From Gliomastix tumulicola (lineage: Eukaryota; Ascomycota; Sordariomycetes; Hypocreales; Bionectriaceae), in the NCBI GenBank assembly GCA_001599755.1, contig BCHX01000011.1, forward strand, positions 581,145 through 625,315: 44,171 nucleotides of DNA. The letters run 5' to 3'. This document shows, in pieces, positions 11,359 to 22,490 of the stretch; position 1 is the stretch's first letter, and each line of letters opens with the position of its first letter. Below the pieces are notes generated by a model. The model made no database searches and was not told where the DNA came from. It worked only from the letters and a program-made list of their open reading frames with translations. The position numbers were made by a program, and so were the translations under genes.

Positions 11359-12142
11359 TCTTGAGCCTTCATCGGACGTCTTTNACCATCACCAGGCAAA
11401 CTTGACGCCNTCCGCCCCGGGGGGCGTGCCTTCCCGGGGCTCGTCGTGGANGGGCTCAAAGAAANCGCGGCTCGTTCGCTTGACGTAGGAGTCTCCTCCA
11501 GGTGAAGCCCCTTCTCGCGGGGGAAGGGAGTGAATCCAGGACCGACGGCATTTCGGGGGGGAGGCGACATCCATCTTGTTGGCGGCCAGGGGGCGGACCT
11601 CTAGACTCTGTTAGCGAAGGGACAGGACGGCTCCCGCCAGCGGCGACGCACCGCACTACCGGATGCCCAAAGAGCAATGCGCCTCGCCTCCATCTTCACC
11701 CTACGTGACAGTGCAGCCTCGTAGGTCGTCTGCGGTCAAGCCTGCGATTGCCGATGGCCTGCCGATAGGCCTGTTTCCCTAAGCCACGTCGTGGCATCGT
11801 GCCGTATGCCGCCGGCCCGCGTCCGAAGGGTCGGACTGACGCGACGCGGGGGCGAAGCTGGCGTGCGGGGGAGCCAGGCGAGAAAGGACGGGATGATGCC
11901 GAGGTTCGCTGCTTTGGGAGGTTGAAAGTGGGTCTGACGGATTGAACCCGAACATCAGCCGGTACAGCCTCTGTGCAGCCTCTCCGTGTGTGCCACTTCA
12001 AGGCGCTTGATGCCGTCCGAGACCCACTTCGTCGCAATCACCGCCCGGCCGCTGAGCAACAACGCCTTCTGAGATCAGCTGCCAAGCGCACCAGAACGGA
12101 GGAGGGAGAGCACCTTGGAGCGTACTGGACACAGCAGCCTAG
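10673..12142. repeat. 1.46-kb segment, copy B (right of the gap)
   Basis: Counterpart of 9115-10572. It starts at the gap edge and carries about a dozen single Ns at positions that are resolved in copy A. Its homology with copy A stops at the base before an N at 12143, which corresponds to the last base of copy A before the gap. Confidence 0.95.
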
Positions 12143-12404
12143 NGGGCGCCCGAAACAGGGAGGGAGAGCTAGCGTCTGGATCGATTCGCGACGGACCGAG
12201 GTGAATCGGGTTGATGGCCGTCAACGGCCTGCGAGGCGCGGGAATGGCATAGTTCTCCGACCAGCGCATACCGTGGCGATACAGCGCGGCCAGCCATCAC
12301 ACCTATCTTCGCTATGGCCGGCGGCGAGGCGCAAAGTTGGCCATGCGGGCAGGCCCGGTATAGCTAGGACGTGCATTAGAGTAGAGGCAGCTTATGGGAG
12401 GACA

Positions 12405-12432
12405 GGGACGGACGGACGGACGGACGAACGGA
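12405..12432. repeat. GGAC microsatellite
   Basis: Five to six consecutive GGAC units, the last ones imperfect (GAAC). Confidence 0.9.
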
Positions 12433-12609
12433 CTCATGGATGGGTTCTTCAGGGCTACCCTATACCTTCGGTAGGAGGGGCGGGCAGAACAGGCGTGCAT
12501 GCGTGGGTGAGGGGAACGAGCAGGGAGGCGAGCTGGCTTTCGTGGGAGGGCGTTGTGGCAGCCATGGAACAGACGAGAGGGGTGGAGAGAGAGAGGCAAA
12601 TGGTGACGG

Positions 12610-12735
12610 AATGCTGTGAGAGGTGAGGGGGATGGCGAAGAGGGCGATGATGGAGAAGGGGATAATGGAGAAGGGAATAGTGAAGAGTGGAATGGTGAAG
12701 AATTGAAGAGGGACGGCGAAGAATGACAAGTGAAA
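12610..12735 (+). repeat. Purine-rich degenerate ~12-bp repeat
   Basis: Repeated ATGGNGAAGAG-like units with almost only purines on the plus strand. Such a tract could form triplex DNA; that is inference. Confidence 0.6.
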
Positions 12736-13079
12736 AAGGGCTGTTTACAGAGGAAGGGAAACAGACACACGGGGCGTCGGGGGGGCTATATAGCGAGGGA
12801 AGACGGGAGGGAGGAGGTCGGCGTGGGTGTGGCCAAAAGGAGAGGGATCATGGAGGGGATGGAGGGGAGGATCATGGAGGGGGACATTGTGGTGATCTGT
12901 GGAGGTACATGGTGACGTGTGGTGGAGGGGGTTGGGATTGGCTCGACGGAGACCCGGCNATGAGGGCAAGACGGCGGTGCAGGGGATCTTTCTGGAGCAA
13001 GGTAGGGCGGCCGGGGTACGGAGGGACTAGTAGGGGGACAAAGCGAGTACGTTGACGGCTCATGCAAGGTAGGACGCCG

Positions 13080-13270
13080 GTGGACAGACGTAAGCCAGGG
13101 TCAGGCGAAGCTAAGCCAGGGTGGATGGAAGCCAAGGCAGCCTGTGGACTATACTAAGCCAGGGCCCCTGTGGGCTGACACACCGATCGGCCAAGCTAAG
13201 CCGGGGCCCATGCAAGGTCAAGATCGTAGTCAACGAAGCTAAGCTAGGGCCCCTGTGAGCGAAAATGTCG
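13080..13270 (-). repeat. Minisatellite array 2, reverse-oriented half
   Basis: Units read as AGCTAAGCCAGGGCCCNTG, the reverse complement of the array 1 unit. At least five are recognisable. They precede about 120 bp without clear units, after which the forward half begins. Confidence 0.85.
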
Positions 13271-13389
13271 GCCTCATGGGCTACGCCGGGGGTCACTGCA
13301 AGCTGAGGCACTGGTTGACAGGGGTAGGGCAGGGTGAATGCTTCGGGCCACAGAGCTATATTGTAGCGTCTCTGACTGAGGTGTTGGCT

Positions 13390-13880
13390 ATCAGGGGCCC
13401 TGGCTTAGCGTCACTGATGGGTGCGGCTACTTCCCGGGGCTCTGACCCACCGGCGTCTTGGCCTTACAAGAGCGCCGGCTTAGCTCAGTTGTTCAGTGCA
13501 CCCGGCTGCAGGGGCCCTTGCTTGGTGTAGTTGAGAAGGACTCCCACCTTGCAGGGGCCCTTGTCTAGTCTTGTCGGCCGGTGAGTAGACTTACATGGGC
13601 CCCGGACTAGATTCATCGACTAGCTTTCTGGCTTGCGGGGCCCTTGCTTGGCTCGGTTGAGTGGCATCCTGGTATCACAGGGACCCTAGCCTAGCTCAAG
13701 CAACTAGTTTTTGCGCTGACATGGGCCCTGGCCTAGCTTGATGAGCTACGACTTTGACCGTGTAGGGGCCCTGGTTTAGCCTGGTTATCATGAGCAGGGG
13801 CCCTGGCATAGCTCACTCAGCCCGCGTCTTCACTCACATGCACCCTGCCTGAGCACACTCGGCCACTGCTGTGTGCAAGG
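13390..13880 (+). repeat. Minisatellite array 2, forward-oriented half
   Basis: About a dozen units of the GGGCCCTGGCCTAGCTT family in the same orientation as array 1, again mostly 41-43 bp with some 32-bp units. Its right end passes directly into the C-rich module, as array 1 does. Confidence 0.88.
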
Positions 13881-14665
13881 CCCTGATGAACCTGAACTCA
13901 CCAGTATCCTACGCCCACGCCTCGCACGCCCCCGCCATCGTCCACGCAGCACGCCTGCGACACCCTACCCACCCTGCACTCCCGGTCGCCTGCTATCCCG
14001 ATCTCACCCCCCTGAGACACCCCGGACCACCCTGGGCCACCCCCGTGGATGCCTACACCGCCGAGTGCCTTGGCCCTGACTTCGTCCCTCTTCGCGCTCG
14101 TCCGAGTCCTCGCCATCCTCCTCCTCCGCCGCTGCCACCATCGAGGAACCGGCTGGTACCTCGCCTCATGGAGAGGCCCGTACGGCGTGGCCACTTGTGG
14201 CCCTGTACATAGGCATCTAGGCACACACACCACACACACACCACACACACACACTCACACACGCACAACACACGCACACCACAACACACGCACACCACAC
14301 CACACACACACCGCACACTTCGATCACATACACCACATACACCACATACACCACACACACCACACACACACCACACACGCACACCACACCACACCACACG
14401 CACACCACACCAAACGCACACCACACCACACACACACACCACACCAACAGAACACCACACACCACACCAACACAACACCACACGCACACCACACCAACAG
14501 AACACCACACACCACACCAACACAACACCACACGCACACCACACCACCACTGGCCAACGAAAGCCTCGGGCTGGCAGACCATGCTTCAGCTGCAGACACG
14601 GTAGGATCCTGAACGCGCGGATAAACTGGTCCTCAAGGTGGCCTGTCAGTGTCAAGCGAGGCCAT
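13870..14665 (+). repeat. Array-flanking module, copy B
   Basis: Matches the module after array 1. The shared parts are a C-rich tract, a conserved block at 14171-14226 (GAGAGGCCCGTACGGCGTGG onward), a CA-repeat tract that is much longer here, and a second conserved block at 14557-14665 (AAGCCTCGGGCTGGCAGACC onward). Confidence 0.7.
14221..14555. repeat. Long CA-rich microsatellite tract
   Basis: About 335 bp made of CACACA, CACACCA and CCACACCAACA variants, including two near-identical CACCAACAGAACACCACACA repeats. The minus-strand frame through it gives VVCVCGVV-type peptide and is not a gene. Confidence 0.97.
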
Positions 14666-15510
14666 GCGCGCAAGACGTGAACTATGCAGTCCCTTTTTCC
14701 GGCCGTCGACGAGCACCCACCTAAGGCCGCTTTCTTGGTGGCTAGGGCGCGAAACGGAGTAGGCGGCCCTTGCTCGAATGGCCGCTGTTATGCTGTCTAT
14801 CACTACATGCCAGCAGAGCCCGAACGGCGGCTCAGCAGTGAAAATGGTACCGCCATTGCAAACTCGTCGTCCGCGGTCATGGAGCAGGGACAGGATCGTG
14901 CTCCGTCTTGTCAGTGAGTATGGAGACCTGGCGTACGGGGTGGTAGCCGGAGATGGCGGTTGGCTCCCTACACATATGTATTCATAGATATACATGGAAT
15001 GAGGAGGCATGGGAGGTAGCCATGGGGCAAGGAAAAGGGCGTGTTCCATGGTCGTCAGCCTACGCATGAAGTCGCCAGGCTGTCCGCATGAACATTTCGG
15101 CAGAGCCATTCATAATACGAAGATAGACACGGGACGGACGGCTACTGGCGGGATGCGGCTTACGGTAGACGGAGGCGGCCCTGTAGTGGAAGACGTGACG
15201 TTGGGCGGCGGGAGGGAATGGCAGGCACAAGGCCCGTAGGGGTTGTAGGCAGAAGCATGTGGCGCAGCGGCGTCGAGGTTGGGTTGGGCAGATGGGAGAT
15301 AGGTGGGCGATAGACATTGGGCTCATTATTGGGGCTCCTCGCGCACATGTCTCGCGTCTGAAGCGTAGTCTTTACGTGTATGTAAGTAGGTATACACATT
15401 TGCGTGTGTGTGTGGAAGGAAGGAATGAAGTTGATGACGCCCGCACGTTCGGGATGCCGGTGGGCACTCAGCATGTGTGAGATGCATCCTCCCCGACACG
15501 GGAGCAGAGC
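14666..15510. other. No gene recognised
   Basis: Short frames only. A GTGTGTGTG run followed by GGAAGGAAGG lies near 15404-15424. No domain or splice-joined frame is found. Confidence 0.45.
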
Positions 15511-15640
15511 TCACTGGCAGAGGGGGAGCACGAAATATGAATACATCGCCTCAGCATCCTGAAGCCGCCCTTGGGCATTGTAGATGATGCCAAGGTTATT
15601 GAGTGGATGGAAAGCAATATGAAATGGGACTGAGACGCAG
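15511..15640 (-). pseudogene. TPR repeat fragment (NLR or kinesin-light-chain type)
   Basis: A minus-strand frame reads LNNLGIIYNAQGRLQDAEAM, one almost complete TPR of the TPR_10/TPR_12 type that is common at the C-terminus of fungal NB-ARC receptors (consensus NNLGxLYxxQGKLxEAExMY). The frame stops about ten residues later, and no neighbouring TPR units or nucleotide-binding domain are visible upstream. It is most likely a leftover of a larger gene; a small spliced gene is a less likely alternative. Confidence 0.5.
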
Positions 15641-18279
15641 ATGACCGCCATCGAGAGTTGCGTGGCGAGTTGTTTGACTGGATAGAAAAGAAAGGTATAT
15701 CTCATTGTCTCAATCTTCGATTGGCTTGTGATCACTGGTCGTCCTTCTTTCTGCACAGCATTGTCGTTAGCTCGGCAGCTTTGATGCGGAGAGTTCCGAG
15801 GCCGGCAGCATTCGGGTTGCCGGACTGGTGGCAAAGAAGCTCAGCGAGTTATGCGCGTTCTGGTACGCGCAGTTGAATCGGTGGTTGGATGTCCTCCTCG
15901 AGCTCTTCTGGAGCCGCATTAGCATCAAGCGTCATTCGCGGTACACACAGGCATGGCCAAGTGCTGGCCAGGTGCCCCCCGATGACCGGCTCGAGCGACG
16001 ACCAGAATACATACATAGGGGACCTGGAAGCGATAGCGATAGCGATAGGTACTAGGACACACGTCTCGACGGGTTCGGGAAGGATTCCAAAACAATCGAC
16101 AAGGCGCTACTAGGACACCACACGCGAAGGCTATACGATGCGATCAAGAGACACGAATCAACAAACATGCTTGCGCAGTCGCGGACAGGCACCGCGCGGA
16201 GCAACAGCTACCTGCACAGGATCGGAGCGGCAGACCCGGATAGTGGATCACGGACGAGCGTCATCTGGATCGCCTACGGCCTACATCCATGGGACCTCAT
16301 TACATGATTCGGGAGGTGTAGTTGTGGTTCAACCACACCTGACAAACCTGGCAACAGACCTGGTTGCCAGCCCGAAGACGCGACAAGTGCCCACACGGAA
16401 AGTGTTTCGATACATTGCTGGCCCGAATCATACTCACGAAGAAATTGCCCACATTGGTGTCACCAGACGCGAGCGATAGGGCCTTTCTGACGCAGGCGAA
16501 ACACTGTTTTGGCTGCTCGGCCTTCCGTGAGACAAGGACCGACCGAGCGCAAGGCGAAGGCAGCTGCCTCGGGGCGGTAAAACAGCGTGTAGCCGGCCAT
16601 TCTTCAACAAGGTAGTGCGTGACGCCAGCGGGCATGGTGGCATCTTGTCGGCGATGATACCCTTTAAGGGTGTTGTCCGATGGCGCCGGCAGTCCCTCCA
16701 GATAAACCTAAGCTGACCGTTGGTGGTCGCAGGGCTTTGCTCGCAGTGCCTAGAGACTGTCGATATCCTGTACTTTGGGTTCGGTGTCGTCCGCCCCCTG
16801 TGCGGCGGTCCACTCGACCTTGATACCTTTTGAAGACTGCCTCTCGAGCCCTGGACTTTGGCTATTTAGCGGACCTACTTGTTTGCATCCATTTTACGGG
16901 GTGATTCGCGGAGGTTTCGGTCTAGCGATATGATGATAGGCTCGGTTTCCACCGATGCCATGGACCAGAAGGAGAGGGCTTGTACCTATCTCTACGCCCG
17001 AGAGAAGCAAGCTCACTTTCCTGACGGCGGTGCGGCGAGCTGAGCGTGCTGGTGCGTTAGCAAAGAGAGCGAGCTATTATGCAGTCTGAAGAGTAACACA
17101 GCGAGGCTAATTAGGCAATAGCATGTCATACCATAGGCAACTCCGGTCCAGTCTCGCCCGGCGTAAATCTGATTTTCCGCTGAGCGATCGGACAAAGAAG
17201 CGGTGGAAAGACTCCAGCGTTGTGTCCGAGGACTGGGGCTACCAGCGCCGAGGGGGAGAGCATTGTCGCGTTGCACCTACGCAGCGACACGTTGTAAGAA
17301 AGCTTCGTCCCTCGGCTGCACGGCAAGGTGAACACTACTCATTTTCAAACATGAAGGGTTGCTCGTTCGGCGTGGCATCGGCTCGCCGCGCAGCTATGGG
17401 AGATTAGGCTCTTCGGATGACGACAGTCTCGGCGCCGTAGCTGCTCTAGAACAGCCGAGAACCTGCAAATTCGAGCCTAGCCATCGAGTCGAACTTGACA
17501 AGAAGGCTGCCAAGAGCCCGTCGCAAACCACCACCAGTCCTCGAACGAACACTCTTGCCTTTCTGAAATTTACTAGGCGTGCCTATAGCACCACGTGTGC
17601 GACGCTGAGGACGACGTAGAGGATCATCGGGGCCGACGAACCCGGGGGGAGGGGGGCCGGCGGCATTCTTCGTACAAAACAGCCGCAGTACCGCGGGTTT
17701 ATTCTCCAGGAGTCCAGTTGGCACGTACCGTTTCGGACCAGATCGGTAGTTATCTGTTGATGCTTATAGAGCGCGAGAATGCGAGCATGCATGTACCTCT
17801 GATGTTCGTGGGAAATAGAGGCAAAACAAAGGGCTGGGGGAAGGCGGCTTTCACTGCCACTACCAAGTCCCACCAGCAGGTTGATTTGCCGCCTTGAAAG
17901 ACGGCACATATTCGGACGATCCAAGCTTAGAGCCGGATTTAGACCCTACCGACCGGCATCCGCATTAGCGTTAGGCGCTGGCGAAGGCGCTGAACGGTCC
18001 TCGCCCCTTCCGGCCCTCCTGGGCATCATGCCGAGATGTTTTGCGTCGCATTGGACGGCCACGCCGCAACCCCACAGAGGCGAGATGCAGTTCTGATGAT
18101 CGCTAATGAGAACAAAGATGTTGACCTCACCTCGTGAACGGGTGGCCTGGGAGCCCTGAAGGCACCCCTGTCTATTGCTTGGACGGGAAACACAGAAGCC
18201 CGTACGTCTGGAAGCGAAGCCCCGGCGGCTACACCGGCAGTGGACCTATTCACGCATCCACAGCGCCGTGCCGTATGTG
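15641..18279. other. Gene-poor stretch with ambiguous coding-like pieces
   Basis: A GATAGC microsatellite lies near 16032-16048. A minus-strand frame around 16300-16635 contains a Cys/His-rich run (HFPCGHLSRLRAG then VCCQVCQVWLNHN) that could be a small zinc-binding module, but the opposite strand is also open there. Around 17446-17600 a minus-strand frame is rich in Arg and Lys. None can be assigned to a family. Confidence 0.35.
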
Positions 18280-20135
18280 TCAGCTCAGCTCGCGTTCCAG
18301 CTCGCCGGCCACAAAGCCCTCGTGATCGTCGAGGTTCCTTTGCACACTGATTTTAAAGCTCACCACATCGCTGAGCATACGGTCCACGTTCCTGTGCAGC
18401 TCTTCCCGCAGCGCGCTAGAGCGCAGCACCAGCCGCTCGTACCTACGAACGGTTAGTCTCCGTAACTGAGTAGGGCCCACCTGAGCGGGGCCAAGAATAC
18501 TCACTCCACAGCCGTAGATATCTCACGCTGCTCCAAGAGCCGCACTACCTCAGCGAGTCCTGAGCGCATCCTAGATAGCTCCGCCTCCATCTTCTCGATC
18601 TGTGTATCCGAGAACATCTTCTGCGCCTGCGTGATCTCCTTGGTTTTCTCGTACTCCAGCTCGGCTGCGTGCACCCGGTGTTGTAGCGCATCGTTTTCGC
18701 TGTGTCTATCCTCGATGGCCTCTTTGATGCCGTCAAGGAGTTCATGATCCCGCATCATATCTTCCATGGCAGCGCCCCGTCGGTCCGAGATCTCCCTTCG
18801 AAGCGACAGCAGCGCCCCTCGAACACGACCCGGTAGGTCTAGGTTGAGAATGCGACCCGGCTGATGCCCGGCTATCGAGCCGCCTGCTGGCCCTTCGGTC
18901 TTGAAAGGATCAGGCTTTGCCGAGCCCAGCTCCTCATCGGCCGTCACCTCGAGCTCATAGTTCTGACCCTTCGCGTTCGCCGCTGTCGCCGGAATGAGGG
19001 CGCTTCGGTACGCCAGCTCGTTGAACTTCTCCACGGCGCGCTTCAGCTCGACTAGCTTGCGGCGAGCCTCGGCCTCTTCCCCGGCTAGGTGTTTCTTCCC
19101 TGCAGCGAGCTTCCCACTGGCAGACTTGATGCGCTGCTGCAATCGGTCGCGCTCGGAATCCATCCAGTCGATACTCCGCATGCTGATCCCCCGGGCATCA
19201 AGGGACCTCAGCATAACGCAGCGCTCATCTTCTGCCTCCTTGAGCTCCTCGCCCAACTTCTCGAGCTCCTCTTCGAGAACCCGGTTCCGCTTCTCATACC
19301 TGTCCGATCGTTGTTCCGCTTGCTTGATGTACTCCAAGAACTTGTCCCTGTCCTCCTCCATGATTTGGAAGTGGCTATCGATGACGGCCGGGTCAGTAGT
19401 TGCTTTCTGCATGTCCTCAACCGCCTTGCGAAGTCGCGCATTCTCGGACTCCAACACCTCTAGCTCGGTGGCTAATCGCGAGCAAGACTGCGCAAAAGCC
19501 GCCGTCATTGCGCTCACATGAGGCTCCAAGACTCGTTTCACGTCCTCGTCGCTAGCCTCCTCGTCCATATCGAGCCAATCACGGTACGCGCCGCTAAGAA
19601 AGGAGAAGACTATACGATCCCGGCTAGTGTCGATGCCAATCTGCCCGCACGCGCCGTCATACTGGCCTTGAGCGTACCCGTCGAGCATCCGCGATAACTG
19701 CATCATCCAGTGCAGAACGCCCAGGAACGCGCCCCAGTTGTGACCACCAGCGGCGGCAATGCCGCTCTTGGTGATACCCTTCTCAAAGGGATACCGTAGC
19801 TGTTTCAGGATGAGCGGGAGCTCCTGGTCGATCCCCTTCTGGAAGCGGTGATGCGGGTTGATGCGGTGGTATAGCCACTGGAACATGTAATTGAAGTCCT
19901 TCTGCGTCGGAGACTTGAGCGCGTTCGGTGAGAGAACGTGCGTCATCTCGGCCTCGAAGTCATTCTGCGTCATATACTCGAGAAGCTCCTGCCCGATGCG
20001 CTCTCGGAAGGATCGGTCTGTGAGGGGTCGCGGATCGCACGAGATGTCGGTCTGTGGCGTCACCCGGAAAACGCTCCGACGCCCAGTCGGGCCAGGAGAT
20101 CGGCCGGGCACGCTTCTACGCCGCTCCTTGGCCAT
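18280..20135 (-). CDS. NDC80: Kinetochore protein Ndc80/HEC1, two exons
   Basis: Microtubule-binding subunit of the outer-kinetochore Ndc80 complex (with Nuf2, Spc24 and Spc25). Exon 1 is 20135-18505 and exon 2 is 18442-18280, giving about 597 aa. A short basic tail (residues 1-42, MAKERRRSVPGRSPG onward) is followed by the calponin-homology head at roughly 45-160 (SPTQKDFNYMFQWLYHRI, LRYPFEKGITKSGI, NWGAFLGVLHWMMQL). Long coiled coils run from about 200 to the end. Exon 2 supplies the family C-terminus (NVDRMLSDVVSFKISVQRNL, then EGFVAGELERELS), which is missing if the intron is ignored. An in-frame TGA lies a few codons upstream of the chosen ATG. The tail is shorter than in most filamentous fungi (family about 620-740 aa), so an undetected upstream exon is possible. 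Frames on the plus strand over this gene are antisense shadows. Confidence 0.95.
18443..18504 (-). other. 62-nt intron in NDC80
   Basis: GTGAGT donor, GACTAACC branch point and TTCGTAG acceptor. Removal joins AVE to YERLVLR in frame. Confidence 0.92.
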
Positions 20136-21255
20136 GAAATGCACCGGGCGTCAAGCCGGTCTGTTCTTGCTGCCTGGCCGACTGCTTTGCCGATGGCGAG
20201 TCCGGGTCGACGATATTCGCGCTCGAGGACGGCCGCCAAAAGTGCAGCGCGGCGTGGAGACGTCGGGTTTCGGCGGAGGACGCAGCGGCAGAGGCTTCGA
20301 CCACGGTGGTCGTCCGACTCGGTCGCTTCGTCGTGGAGTTGGGACGCTCTGGATGGAGGACAGCACGGTTCGAATTGAGGACCTAAGCCCGCTCCGCCGG
20401 GTAGGCGATGTCAGTAAAGGTGGTCGCCTCCTGGATGCGTCAAAACACGGACCTGGAGAGCTAAATAGCCGCCTCGCCCGGCACGACAGAGTCTACACGG
20501 CTTCTACGCCGGAATCTGTGACGCAAGATGGGAGACGAGATCGCCTTCCGGCAGCCATGCCTCGCGAGTAAGGCGGGCTGGTCCTTGCACGACAAACCGC
20601 AAACCGCGTCTGCGCTGATTGATTGGGTGATGGATATCCTATGCCATGACTTTTTGCAGATCTGACCTATCGCCCTAAAGCCGAGGGGGGGGGATGAGAA
20701 TATTCTGCGGAACGAAAGGTGAGCAGAACATTGCGGCTTCATGGCCAAAACCCCATTTTCTGCTACGATCAAGTGGTGACTCGAGAGGACACGAGATTGA
20801 CGCGTCTCGTCGCGCTGAGACACGCCAAGATGGGTTGTCGCGTGGACGGCCGTTCGTTTCGGATCGGATCGATTAGGTCCCCCCCCCTTTATTTTTACAA
20901 CACTCATCCCGTCCCATACGGTGCTTTGTGTAGAGTGGAGCCGGATGCCCGGAGCTTTTTGTTCCGATGAGACACTGGTCCTCGAATCTCCATCCTACCA
21001 TCTCTCGACGACCCTGTCCTCCATCTGACGACTGATGCGAGGCGTCCTACCACTGCTGGGGACCCAAGACTTTTGCCGCCCATTCCATGCCTGCTGGCAC
21101 TACGGTCCTCGACCACTTTGCAATTTCGCCAGGCTGACGCGCTGCAGGATCCGCTCATCGAATCGCCACCGGTCTCCCTAGAGGCTGCCTCTGTACACGC
21201 GATTGACAACCCCGAGCTGCGTTTTCTTCCCTGCGACCCGTCGAATGTGGCTTGC
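20136..21255. other. Divergent intergenic region between NDC80 and the forkhead gene
   Basis: About 1.1 kb that must hold both promoters. It contains a G run near 20686 and a C run near 20879 flanking about 190 bp. The plus-strand frame in phase with the forkhead protein is open from 20971, so part of this region may be coding. Confidence 0.5.
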
Positions 21256-22350
21256 ATGATGGGTCCGCCGAGCGAGGGCAACAGCTTGGTGCCGTGCACA
21301 CCGCTACCCCAAACGCCGATGCCCGACCAACACAAAGAACGACTGGCGACTACGCCGCAGCACCCTACGAATGGCGCCACCGACTTTCGCCCTCAGCCAT
21401 GCGCCCAATCCGAATTCGATGCGGACGGGAGGCTTCCGGGAGCCGCACCGATTGTCAGGCATGCGGACGCGTCTCAAGGGACGGCGGAGAATCGGGGGCG
21501 TGCTCAGACTGCGCTCAGAGCACCCGCTGCTAACGCATACGATTGTCCGCCGCCACGGCGTAGCTATATTCATCTCATTCGCATGGCTATCCTCGACTCG
21601 CCGAGACACAGACTTACTCTAGCCCAGATCTACGAAAGGATCGATCCACACTTGGATTTATACAAACGCCAGCGTAAGGGATGGCGGAACACTGTTCGTC
21701 ATACATTGAGCGTGCATAAGGGCTTCGTCAAAATCGAGAGACCCAAGGGCGATCCTGGTAAGGGTCATTACTGGGGTGTTGCGCATAGTGGCGGGCCCGG
21801 ATCTTCGGACGGGGCCCCCTTAGGAGCCCCCCCAGGAGCCACCCAAGCAGCCCCGGACATTCCACGAGAGGCCATTGGGTCTTTGCCCGGCAGCGAACGG
21901 GCCGACGCGCCGTTGGACTTGAGCAAGGAGAGCCGCTTGTCTAGTCGCGCCGAGCACGAGATCGCTCGGCTTAGAAATAAGAATTTGACTATAGGGTCCT
22001 CGATTACGCCACGCTCATCGGCAGTTCAGAGTGTCGTGGCGATGTCGCCCCAATGCCTGGCTGCAACCACGCATGGTCCTGTATTTCCTCTCGTCCGTGC
22101 GAAGACGGCGAAGTTGGCCCCCTCGGCCCCCCCTTCAATCAACCTAGCACGTTGTTACCGGGATGTTTCGGTCTCCCTCGCACGGCCTATTGGGTTGCTG
22201 GGTGGTCCGATGGTGCAGGACAATGGCGCCGCCCCATCTTGTGGCCACTTTGATAAAATGTTTGAGGACTGGCAATTCGGGCAATTGTGCCAGTCCGAAT
22301 GGTTGCACCGGCACAGGGTGCAGCGACCTGACCTACACTTCATTCGCTGA
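21256..22350 (+). CDS. Forkhead-domain transcription factor
   Basis: Nuclear DNA-binding regulator of the forkhead (winged-helix) family. The domain covers about 98 residues into this model and runs roughly 80 residues: RRSYIHLIRMAIL, RLTLAQIYERID, KGWRNTVRHTLSVHKGFVKI and DPGKGHYW. These match helix 1, helix 2, recognition helix 3 and the wing of the family. The usual PPYSY at the domain start is PPRRSY here, and SIRHNLS is TVRHTLS, so it is a divergent member. The flanks are low in complexity (Ala/Pro/Gly-rich after the domain), and no FHA domain is seen. The start is uncertain: this is the first in-frame ATG, but the frame is open back to 20971 without an ATG, so an upstream exon is likely. 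It does not clearly match the fungal Fkh1/2, Sep1, Hcm1 or Fhl1 types. Confidence 0.85.
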   Translation: MMGPPSEGNSLVPCTPLPQTPMPDQHKERLATTPQHPTNGATDFRPQPCAQSEFDADGRLPGAAPIVRHADASQGTAENRGRAQTALRAPAANAYDCPPPRRSYIHLIRMAILDSPRHRLTLAQIYERIDPHLDLYKRQRKGWRNTVRHTLSVHKGFVKIERPKGDPGKGHYWGVAHSGGPGSSDGAPLGAPPGATQAAPDIPREAIGSLPGSERADAPLDLSKESRLSSRAEHEIARLRNKNLTIGSSITPRSSAVQSVVAMSPQCLAATTHGPVFPLVRAKTAKLAPSAPPSINLARCYRDVSVSLARPIGLLGGPMVQDNGAAPSCGHFDKMFEDWQFGQLCQSEWLHRHRVQRPDLHFIR

Positions 22351-22490
22351 CCGGAACCCAAGTCCGAGTAGAACGCTGTACCCAGGCCAGTGTCCCCAAC
22401 GGCCCCTCACTAGGCATGTTGACATTTTCACAATGTGGATGAATGGGTGGACTGGCCTCCGGGCTGAGAAGGTTAAAAGCCATGGCGAAG

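Larger units (their letters stand above)
12143..13079. other. Gene-free purine-rich and simple-repeat stretch
   Basis: No gene is recognised. A GGAC microsatellite lies at about 12405-12432. From 12600 to 12730 there is a strand-asymmetric purine tract built from degenerate ATGGHGAAGRG units, and 12780-12900 is again G-rich (GGAGGGGATGGAGGGGAGGA-like). Confidence 0.6.

Noticed and set aside
14049..14673. Frames of about 200 codons rich in His-Thr or Val-Cys
   Set aside because: They are translations of the CA repeat on either strand.
18994..19521. Ser-rich plus-strand frame
   Set aside because: Antisense to the NDC80 coiled coil; the Ser/Arg bias is the complement of Glu/Arg/Leu codons.
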